Origin: CAVIQK01 sp963644945
GTDB taxonomy: Bacteria; Bacillota; Clostridia; Christensenellales; DTU072
Direction of reading: 5' to 3'
NCBI GenBank assembly: GCA_963644945.1
Contig: CAVIQK010000004.1
Location: 53,201-117,200 of the forward strand
DNA length: 64,000 bases
Each line of letters begins with the position of its first letter. The stretch's first letter is position 1. The translations under genes were made by a program, and so were the position numbers. Below, one piece after another: positions 40,411-50,200 of this stretch. The notes under the pieces were generated by a model, which did no database searches, had not been told where the DNA came from, and saw nothing but the letters and a program-made list of their open reading frames with translations.

Positions 40411-41598
40411 ATGAAAAATATTGATCAAAACAACGTTCTTCAAGACATGACCGTCCGTCCCGAAACCGAAGCACTCGAACATGCCGAAGCCAATCTCGAA
40501 GAAATAACCGAAAAAGTCGAAAAAGTCGAGGAAAAACAACTTACTCAAAGCGAACAAGAAATGCTTGCCGAAGAGAAAATGGAAGCGACTTATCAAGAAA
40601 TGAGTCCCATAAATCTCATTTTTAGAAGATTCTTCCGTTCAAAACTTTCAATAGTCGGTCTTGTTATGGTAGTTCTGTTGTTCCTATTTGCTTTTGTCGG
40701 ACCTCTAATCTACACACGTTGGTACGATGCCTCGGCAAAAGGCAACGAATTTGTCGTTGACCGTACCCCCGTCAAAAGTTACACCTACACGACCGAAACA
40801 TATACGGACGCCAAAGGCAACACAATAGAATATGTCGAAGTCGTCGAAAAAGAAACCGAACTCAACCGTTATGCCTCCCCGTCCGGCGACCATTTCCTAG
40901 GCACCGACGACCAAGGTTACGACGTTTTCACCCGTCTTATGTACGGTGGCAGAATTTCCCTGACAATCGGCTTTATTGTCGTCATATTAGAAACGATAAT
41001 AGGCATAATTTTAGGCGGAATTGCCGGCTATTTCGGTGGATGGGTTGACAACATAATCATGCGTATAGTCGATATTTTCAACTGCATACCGGCTCTACCT
41101 ATACTACTTATAGCATCTGCCGTCATTGACGGATGGAAGATAAAAGGCGCCATCACCGACGACCAACAAATCTATGTTCTCATGATCATGATAACACTAT
41201 TCAGTTGGAGCGGAACGGCACGTATGGTAAGAGGACAAATCTTGGGACTTAGAGAGCAAGAATATATAACGGCAACCGAAGTCATGGGACTTTCTACCCC
41301 AAGACGAATATTCATGCACCTTATCCCCAACGTCATGCCCCAACTTATCGTTACGATGACATTAGGACTTGGCAGTGTAATTTTATACGAGTCGACACTT
41401 TCGTATTTAGGACTAGGCGTACCTATCGGCAAAGCCGCATGGGGTACAATGATTGCCTTATCCAACGATCCCGTTGCCCTACAATACCACGTCAACACAT
41501 GGCTTCCTGCAGGTATTATGATAGTCATAGCCGTATTAGGGTTCAACTTTGTCGGTGACGGCCTAAGAGACGCAATGGATCCCAAGGCGAAGAAGTGA
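40411..41598 (+). CDS. oppC: Oligopeptide ABC transporter permease OppC with extensions
   Basis: A 395-residue OppC/DppC-type permease (usual 280-310). Residues 1-60 form an acidic, coiled-coil-like cytoplasmic extension. After the first membrane helix (about 75-100) there is an extra outer segment of about 45 residues (ASAKGNEFVVDRTPVKSYTY ... VEKETEL) before HFLGTDDQGYDVFTRLMYGGRISL, the conserved OppC block. EAA loop: EYITATEVMGLSTPRRIFMHLIPN. GGAGGT precedes the ATG. It pairs with OppB. Confidence 0.93.
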   Translation: MKNIDQNNVLQDMTVRPETEALEHAEANLEEITEKVEKVEEKQLTQSEQEMLAEEKMEATYQEMSPINLIFRRFFRSKLSIVGLVMVVLLFLFAFVGPLIYTRWYDASAKGNEFVVDRTPVKSYTYTTETYTDAKGNTIEYVEVVEKETELNRYASPSGDHFLGTDDQGYDVFTRLMYGGRISLTIGFIVVILETIIGIILGGIAGYFGGWVDNIIMRIVDIFNCIPALPILLIASAVIDGWKIKGAITDDQQIYVLMIMITLFSWSGTARMVRGQILGLREQEYITATEVMGLSTPRRIFMHLIPNVMPQLIVTMTLGLGSVILYESTLSYLGLGVPIGKAAWGTMIALSNDPVALQYHVNTWLPAGIMIVIAVLGFNFVGDGLRDAMDPKAKK

Positions 41599-41605
41599 GG
41601 TTTTT

Positions 41606-42772
41606 ATGAGCGAGAAAAACAGCAATTACATATCAATAAAAGAAAGTCGTAAAATCCTCAAATACAACAATCGCCAAATGAGGTATTACGAAAAACTCAA
41701 AAAGCAAAAACGCCAACCGTCGGAGTTCACCACCACAATGAAAAACCCCGACAATATCATAGAGATTGACGACCTCAAAACCGTATTTTTCACCGACAAC
41801 GGCACAGTTATGTCGGTAAACGGCGTATCTTTCGACATTCCAAAACAAAAGATTGTCGGAGTAGTAGGAGAATCGGGCTGTGGCAAGAGTGTCACATCAC
41901 TATCGATAATGCAGTTGGTTCAAGCCCCCCAAGGCCAAATCGTAGGCGGACAAATAAGATTCAATTCGGGCGAATTAGGCGAAGACCAAGACGGCAAAAA
42001 ACAAGCCTATGACATAGTCAAAATGCCTACCGAAGAGATTTATAAGGTTAGAGGCAAAGATATCACAATGATATTCCAAGAGCCTATGACCAGTCTAAAC
42101 CCCGTCTTTACTATCGGCAACCAACTAGACGAAGTCAGTTTCACGCACAACCCCGAAATATCCAAAGAAGATGCGATGAAATGTAGCATAGACATGCTAA
42201 AAAAGGTCGGCATCGCTATGCCGGAACACGTCTATAAAAGTTATCCGCACGAACTTTCCGGCGGAATGAGACAAAGAGTAATGATCGCCATGGCACTCGT
42301 AGGCAACCCAAAACTTATTATTGCCGACGAGCCGACTACCGCCCTTGACGTCACTATTCAAGCCCAAATACTCGAACTCTTGAAAAAACTTCAACAAGAA
42401 GAAGGTTGTTCGATAATGCTCATCACCCACGACCTCGGAGTCATTGCCGAAATGGCAGACGACGTCGTCGTAATGTACGCAGGCAAAGTCATCGAAAAAG
42501 GCACCGCCAAAGAGATTTTCCACAATCCCTTGCACCCCTACACCAGAGGACTCCAAAAGAGTAAACCGCTCATCACGTCATCCTCGACCGAGCCCCTTTA
42601 TTCTATCCCCGGACAAGTCCCCAATCCTATCAACTTGCCGGATGCCTGCTATTTCAAGAACAGATGCGAATTCTGTTCCGAAAAGTGCAACAACGGTTAC
42701 CCTAAAGAAATAAAAGTCAGTGACACTCATTACGTTTCGTGCTATCTATACGAAAATGCGGAGGAAAAATGA
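41606..42772 (+). CDS. oppD: Oligopeptide ABC transporter ATPase OppD
   Basis: A 388-residue ATPase. An N-terminal extension of about 50 basic residues precedes the ABC domain. Walker A GESGCGKS near 90-97, Q-loop FQEPMTSLNP, signature LSGGMRQR, Walker B LIIADEPTTALD, H-loop ITHD. The oligopeptide-specific C terminus has four cysteines (ACYFKNRCEFCSEKCNNGYP ... VSCYLYE region), the arrangement known to hold a cluster or metal in some OppD proteins. The stop overlaps the ribosome site of oppF. Confidence 0.95.
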   Translation: MSEKNSNYISIKESRKILKYNNRQMRYYEKLKKQKRQPSEFTTTMKNPDNIIEIDDLKTVFFTDNGTVMSVNGVSFDIPKQKIVGVVGESGCGKSVTSLSIMQLVQAPQGQIVGGQIRFNSGELGEDQDGKKQAYDIVKMPTEEIYKVRGKDITMIFQEPMTSLNPVFTIGNQLDEVSFTHNPEISKEDAMKCSIDMLKKVGIAMPEHVYKSYPHELSGGMRQRVMIAMALVGNPKLIIADEPTTALDVTIQAQILELLKKLQQEEGCSIMLITHDLGVIAEMADDVVVMYAGKVIEKGTAKEIFHNPLHPYTRGLQKSKPLITSSSTEPLYSIPGQVPNPINLPDACYFKNRCEFCSEKCNNGYPKEIKVSDTHYVSCYLYENAEEK

Positions 42773-42773
42773 T

Positions 42774-44027
42774 ATGGAAGAAGTAAAGAATATTGTTCAA
42801 GAAGACAAAATTACCGAAGAATCTACCATTGTTTCCCCCGAAAATGTTGAAAAAAACGACGAAAACATTTTGGTTGTAGATGATCTCAAAAAATATTTTG
42901 TCATTGACACCGATCTTTTGGGACGCCCTACTAAGCACCTAAAAGCCGTTGACGGAGTCACGTTTACCATCAAAAAAGGCAAAACCTTAGGAGTTGTCGG
43001 CGAGTCCGGTTGCGGTAAAACCACACTTGGCCGTACTATTCTAAAACTACATGAGTCTAGCGGAGGAAAAATATTCTTCGAAGGCGACGACATAACCAAA
43101 TTGTCAAAACGCAAAATGCGTAAATATCGTACGGATATGCAACTCGTTTTCCAAGATCCCTATTCGAGTTTGCCCCCTCGTATGACCGTCGGCAATATCA
43201 TAGCCGAAGCCGTCAAAGTACACAAAATAGTACCCAAAAAGGAAGTCCCCCAATATGTACGTAAAGTCATGAAAGAATGCGGACTTCAAATGCAATATTA
43301 CGATAGATACCCCCACGAGTTTTCAGGTGGTCAAAGACAACGTATCTGCATTGCACGGGCCCTTGCCGTCAATCCAAAACTTGTCATTTGTGACGAGCCT
43401 GTATCCGCTCTTGACGTGTCTATCCAAGCCCAAATAATCAACCTTCTCAAAGAACTTCAAACCACCAAAGGGCTTACATATCTGTTTATATCGCACGACT
43501 TGTCGGTCGTCAAATACATCACCGACGACATTTTGGTTATGTATCTCGGCAATATGATGGAAATAGGCGATACCGACGAACTGTTCGATCATCCGCTCCA
43601 CCCCTACACGAGAGCGCTTTTCTCGGCAGTTCCCGTCCCCGATCCCGACGTCAAGATAGACAGAATTATCCTAAAAGGCGACATCCCGTCCCCCGCCAAT
43701 CCTCCCAAGGGATGCAAGTTCCACACCCGTTGTTCGGAGTGTATGAGCGTATGTAAATACATGTCCCCCAAGATGATAGAAGTGAGCGAAGGACACCGAG
43801 TCGCATGCCACCTATACGATCAAGAAGTAATGTCGGATCTTGCCAAATACGACCAAGAATATGAGGCTATTTTGCAAGAAGAACAACGAAAAGAAGAAGA
43901 AAAGAAAAACAAAAAAAGTTTTCTTGACAAAGTAAAAAATCTGTTTAGCAAAGAGAAAAAGCACTCAAAAGAGGACGAAGAGTCCGCTTCCCAAAAAGAA
44001 AATGAACAAGAAGAGTGCCAAGAATAA
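42774..44027 (+). CDS. oppF: Oligopeptide ABC transporter ATPase OppF
   Basis: A 417-residue ATPase. The ATG at 42774 is set by GGAGG at 42760-42764; the longer frame from 42720 overlaps oppD. Walker A GESGCGKT near 76-83, Q-loop FQDPYSSLPPRM, signature FSGGQRQR, Walker B LVICDEPVSALD, H-loop ISHD. C-terminal Cys motif GCKFHTRCSECMSVCKY ... ACHLYD. Beyond the normal end is an extra tail of about 70 residues, nearly all Glu/Lys. It works as the OppD partner. Confidence 0.95.
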   Translation: MEEVKNIVQEDKITEESTIVSPENVEKNDENILVVDDLKKYFVIDTDLLGRPTKHLKAVDGVTFTIKKGKTLGVVGESGCGKTTLGRTILKLHESSGGKIFFEGDDITKLSKRKMRKYRTDMQLVFQDPYSSLPPRMTVGNIIAEAVKVHKIVPKKEVPQYVRKVMKECGLQMQYYDRYPHEFSGGQRQRICIARALAVNPKLVICDEPVSALDVSIQAQIINLLKELQTTKGLTYLFISHDLSVVKYITDDILVMYLGNMMEIGDTDELFDHPLHPYTRALFSAVPVPDPDVKIDRIILKGDIPSPANPPKGCKFHTRCSECMSVCKYMSPKMIEVSEGHRVACHLYDQEVMSDLAKYDQEYEAILQEEQRKEEEKKNKKSFLDKVKNLFSKEKKHSKEDEESASQKENEQEECQE

Positions 44028-44247
44028 ATATGTAGATGACGGACACACTCTATACGATATGTCGGGAGTAGGCAGTCCGGAACAACTAAAACACACCGAA
44101 AAAGAGAGTAAAGCCAAAGTCGGACTTACTTTCAAAGAAAAAATGACCGCAATTAAAGCTGCATTTCAGGTTTACGCCCCAATATTTTTTGGAGTTTTGG
44201 CTTGCTTTACAGTCGTAGCGTTGATGCTATGGTTGTGGTTGAAGTAA
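44002..44247 (+). CDS. Small single-pass membrane protein in the Opp operon
   Basis: An 81-residue protein overlapping the end of oppF by 26 nt. The first 55 residues are charged; one membrane helix follows (IFFGVLACFTVVALMLWLWLK), ending at the C terminus. The overlap and its place between oppF and the protease gene suggest coupled translation and a role in the same envelope machinery. No clear ribosome site. No family recognised; it could be spurious, but the membrane helix and its position argue for it. Confidence 0.6.
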   Translation: MNKKSAKNKYVDDGHTLYDMSGVGSPEQLKHTEKESKAKVGLTFKEKMTAIKAAFQVYAPIFFGVLACFTVVALMLWLWLK

Positions 44248-44259
44248 AACGAGGGATAT

Positions 44260-47200
44260 ATGGTTAAGAAAAAAAGTCTTATTTTCACAGCAATCGTAGC
44301 GCTTGTAATGATTGCTTTCATGGTATGTGCATGCACCGCACTCAACCCCGAAAAAAACGAATCTTATTCGGGATCTTCCTCTAATGCGAGCATCACCGGC
44401 GGAGAAGATAGTACTACCACGCAATTACAAATAGTCAAGAGCGAATATAAGTTCACGCAAGAACAAGCACTATCACGTATAAAAGCCGAATATCTCATAG
44501 AAAACGGTGGATATAAAGACACCGACAACGTAGTTGTCACCGTATCGCTAAAAGAAAAATCATTGATAGAATGTTACAATGAATATTACTACAAAAAATA
44601 TAGCGATATAGGCGAATATGCGGCATCCGAAGACGGCAAAATCCAACTTGACAAAATAGAATCGGAACAAAGCAAAATGCTTGATTCGTTGTCAAACAAA
44701 GGCATAGAATCGAGTACCGTCTATACATATTCCACGATCCTCAACGCATTGGCAATCGAAACGGCTTACGGCAACCTCGAAAAAATCGAAAGCATGTCGC
44801 AAGTATCTTTTGCAATGTTGTCTGACACATATAATCTCCCCACCACTACATCTGCAAGTTCCGATGCGTCCGGCATCGTCAACGACGTCGAAATATATTC
44901 GACAGGTATCTACGATTCATCCTCGGCAATTGACTCCAACGGCAATCAAATCACCGGCAAAGGCACTGCCGTCGCCATACTCGACTCAGGTTTTGACTGC
45001 TCCCACTCGGTATTTTCCACAATGCCGAATTGCAGTGACGACGAACTCCTAATCAAAGAGTCCGACATAGACTCGTTTTTAGCAATCAAAGGCAACAATG
45101 CCTCCAAATTTACATCCGGACTAGAAACTTACCAAGTTTACCGCAACAAAAAAATTCCTTACGGCTACGACTATGCCGACAAAGATTACGATATTTTCCC
45201 TTATGACTCGGAGCATGGCACTCACGTAGCAGGAATCATTGGAGGCAACGACGACGTAATCACCGGTATTGCGGTTGACACGCAGTTAGTCCTAATGAAA
45301 GTTTTTCCCGACCTTGACTCAGGCGGAAAGACCGAAGACATTTTGGCAGCCCTCGAAGATGCCGTTCTTCTCAATGTAGATGCAATCAACATGTCTTTGG
45401 GATCTTCTTGCGGATTTTCAAGAGAAGAAGACAATGCCCAACTCAACAAAGTTTATGACAGTATAGGCAATGCCGGTATCAGCCTAATCACCGCTGCAAG
45501 CAACGATTACAGCGCAGGTTACGGCGGAGCACAAGGCAACACCAACAAAGTCACCAACCCCGATTCGGGTACGGTAGGATCCCCGTCCACATACCAAGCA
45601 TCCCTTTCGGTTGCAAGTATTTCGGGTACCAAATCGCCCTACATTGTAGCCAACGGCGACCAAGTATTTTTCTATAAGGAATCTAATTCCATAGCAGGCG
45701 AAGAAAACGACTTTTACGAAGAACTCTTTGCTTCACTTAAAAAGAACGGTTACTCCGACGAAGCACTTTCCGGTGACGTCACTTTACAATATGTCACAGT
45801 CCCCGGAATCGGCTCTGCCATCAACTTCGCATCCGTTGACGTCAAAGGCAAAATAGCCCTTATCAAGAGAGGTACCAACACCTTCGAAGAAAAAGCCGCC
45901 AATGCCAAAGCCGCAGGAGCCATTGCATGTATCATCTACAACAACATAGACGGTGATATTTTGATGTCGATGGGCAAAACCGACCACATCCCCACAATTT
46001 CAATATCCAAGTCCGACGGCACCACGCTTGCCAAGAAGAGTTCAGGCACCATGGTGTTCAATAAGTCCACTTCCAAGGCAGGCCCGTTCATGTCCGACTT
46101 TTCAAGTTGGGGACCGACTGCCGACCTAAAACTAAAACCCGAAATCACCGCACACGGTGGCAACATTTTGTCGGCTGTACCCAACGGACAATACGACGAA
46201 CTCTCCGGCACATCCATGGCTACCCCCAACCTTTGCGGTATAGTCATTTTGATTCGTTCTTATCTAAAAGATAAATATCCCGACAAAACTTGGCCGGAAA
46301 TCAATTCCCTTACCAACCAACTTTTGATGTCAACGGCGACGATAATCAAAAACGAAGAAGGCAATCCTTACTCCCCCAGAAAACAAGGTGCGGGACTTGC
46401 CAGCATGCGCAATGTTATCAACACCAAAGCCTACTTGTCGGTTGACGGAAGCGACAGACCAAAACTCGAACTTGGCGACGATGCGGAAAAGACCGGTGTC
46501 TATACCATGCAATTCAACGTCGAAAACTTTTCGACTACCAACGTAAGTTATACATTTGATTTTGTCGGCATGTCCGAAAGTGTATCGACTTCGGACGAAA
46601 CCTTCGTTTCCGAAACCCCTTACATTTTGGGAGGTACCGCCCAAGCCTCGCTACTTTCAGGCGATACGACAGCCACATTTGACGGCACGACCTTCACGAT
46701 AAAAGCAGGACAAAAAGCCACAATAAAAGTCGTCTATACCTTGACCGACGCCGACAAAAATTACATAGAGTCAAGTTTCCCCAACGGCATGTACGTAGAA
46801 GGATTTGTAAAACTCGTCCCCACTAATACCGAAGACGTCCAACTCAACATCCCCTTCCTAGCCTTCTATGGCGACTGGACCGAAGCACCTCTTTTTGACA
46901 AAACTTACTACGAAGTAGAGTCCGAAGCCCACGACAACGCAATAGACGACGAAGACAAACTCAAAGCCGACTACTATGCAACCACGCCTTACGGCTCGTA
47001 TTACTACAACTACATTATTCCGCTCGGCACATATCTATACGATATCGACACCGACAAATACGATGCAATTCCCGCCTCGACCGACCACATCGCAATATCC
47101 AATTTCCTCGGCTCCATCGACGGAATAGGATCGGTTTATGCAGGACTATTGCGTAATGCGAAGTCTATGACCTTCACCATAACCGACAAGGTTACGGGCG

Positions 47201-50200
47201 AAGTCGTCTATGAAACAGTCGATTACAATGCGACCAAAGCCCACTCCAACGGTGGCACAGCCCTTCCTTACTACCAATTCGACAAGATCTATGCCACACA
47301 ATTAGAACTTGTCAACAATCGTCAATACGAATTCAAAATGGTAGGACTTTTGGACTACGGCGACGGCGGATTGACCACCAATCTAAGAAACACTTTCCAA
47401 TTCGACTTTACCATGGACAACGAAGCCCCCGTAATCAAGAGTGCCGAATATGAAAGGACATACGACAAAACCCTCAAAAAATATCGTTATTACGTGACTT
47501 TGACCGTATATGACAACCATTATGTCCAAGCCATAACCCCTATCATATTCACGTCCTCGTCAAGTTATACGACACTTTCCGACAACCCCATCCCCGTCTA
47601 TGGCGAAAAGGGACAAGACACCAAAGTAAGATTTGAAATAACCGATTACTTGGACGATGCCTACAAAGATCAAATTATTGCCAACGGTTTGTCTTTCTCC
47701 ATCGAAGACTATGCCCTCAACACCAACCTTTACATTTGTCAATTACCGGGGACCAACGGCGATTTGAAGTTTACGAAAACAGGCGATGCCGAAGGATCGG
47801 ACCTCATCATACTTACCGTCAACGAAGGCGACGTTGTCGATCTTACACAATATCTGTCATCCACCGACAAAAATCTGGATGCCGACAAATCATACCTCAA
47901 TCACTTGGTATGGACCACATCCAACGAAAATGTCGTGACGGTAGATAAAGGACTTGCCGTAGGTGTCAAAGAAGGTAGAGCCACCATCTCCGCAAAAGAG
48001 CAAATGGATGCTCGTCAAGCCGTCCTTATCATCAACGTAAAACCCAAAGACAAAGAAACAACCTCGACAACCGCATCAAGCGTGGACACGACCGACAAAA
48101 TGGCAATCAAAGAGGCAAGATTTACATATTTTGACACATTGTTTGCCTATTCGAGAGCCGCCCAAACAAGCGAAATCAACACGACAGGATCGAGAGTTTT
48201 CATCAATTCACTGTCCTCGGGCATCAATTTCTACCCCGGCGAAAAAATCCAACTTTCCTATGATTTGTCGCCTTGGTACGTAAAAGATAAATATAAAGTG
48301 ACATTTAGTTCAACCAACCCCACCGTCGCAACCGTAACCGACGAAGGTGTTGTCACAGGACTTAAAGAAGGTAGCACGACAATTTCTCTCAACATTGAGG
48401 GATCCAACATCAAGCCTTCCGTAAGAGTCACCATAAAGAGTCCGTTTGTCATCGAAAATCGTACTCTTATCGCCTACAAAGGACTCGGTGGCAATGTCGT
48501 CATCCCCGACGACGAAGGCATACTATATATAGGATCGTTTGCCTTCTGTCTATACACTACCGACTACACCATCGAAGTGTCCGACGACGACTATGACAAA
48601 AACAAGATTCCTTCAAGCAACACCACCGTCACCTCGGTAGTTATTCCGGACGGCGTGCAAGAAATACAAAAATATGCTTTCTACAACTGTACGGGACTAA
48701 GAGAAGTAGCAATCCCTAATGACGTCAAATACATTAGAGAATATGCCTTCTACAACTGCGAAAAACTAGAAAGAGTCGTCCTCAACGACAACCTTACCGA
48801 AAACAAAGACTCCAAGACCTACCAAGATAAATATGTCCTAAACAACGGCAACTTTACCTTCAAGACCTCTACCGTACCTTCGTCGCTTACGGGTACCAAA
48901 GTAGAAGTTATAGGAGCCAACGCATTTGCAAAATGCGCAAAACTCAACAACGTAGATCTTTCCAACGTCTATGCAATAGGAGTGAGAGCATTTGACGATT
49001 GTACATCTCTTTCGACCATTGACTTGACCAGTCTCAGAAACACCGGAAAAGAAGCATTTAGAGGCACGACCGCACTCGAAAGTGCCACAATGGTAAAAGA
49101 TACAAAACTATCCTATGCAATGTTTGCGAAGAGCGGAATAAAGACAGTCGATCTTTACAACAACAATACCGACCTTCCCGAGTTCTTGTTCGCAAAATGT
49201 TCAAGACTGACCACCGTCAACGTTCATGGCGACATTGTCAATATAGGTAAAGGCGCATTTTCCGAATGCGATGCTTTGACCACCGTCAACTTTGTCGGCA
49301 AAGTCAAAAATATCGGAGAACAAGCCTTCTACAAGTCAACAGCCCTTGCGACTTTGACCTTACCTAACAGCGACGTTTCCATCGAATCTGATGCCTTCCG
49401 TGAAACGACAGGGCTTACCACGTTAAAGTTTGGTGCCAATACTCACATTACAGGCATAACCGGTGCTTTATTCAAAGAAACAGGACTTAACACCTTCGAA
49501 GTGGATCCTCAAAACAGTTATTATCAAGCATCCGGCGTAGCCCTCAACGACAAAGCCGGTACAACCCTCATACTCATGGGAGTAGGTGTAAATCTAGGCG
49601 AAGAATATACCTTGCCATCCAACTATACCAAAGTCGGCGATTCCGCATTTGCCGGAGCCACATTCAAAAAACTCGTAATCACCAACGAGAATGTCCAAAT
49701 CGGTGCTTATGCGTTTGTAAATTGCGACAATCTCACGACAGTCGAGTTCCCGTCCGTAGCCGGCACATTGTCTATCGGCAACAATGCCTTCAACGGTGAT
49801 ACAAAGATCACCACACTTACCAATTTCGAATTGGTTAAAAACGTAGGTCAACTTGCCTTTGCCGCTACAAGTGTCAAAAATATCACCATCCCCGAAGGAG
49901 CGGTGTACGGCAACGGTGCATTCATGAACAGCAAGTTAGAAACCGTCACCATCGGCAAAAATTCATCGTTCGGCATGAGTGTATTTAGAAATAATACCGA
50001 ACTCGTCACCGTCAACATGCCTACGGAAGGCGGAGTTGTCCTTGGCGAAATGATGTTCGCAGGCGACACAAAACTCATGACAATCGACCTTACCAAGACC
50101 AACGGCATTATTCCCGAAGAAGCCTTCTACGGATGCTCAAAACTTGCCACAGCAGACCTAACAACGACGACAGTCATCGGCAATTATGCCTTCTCCGATT

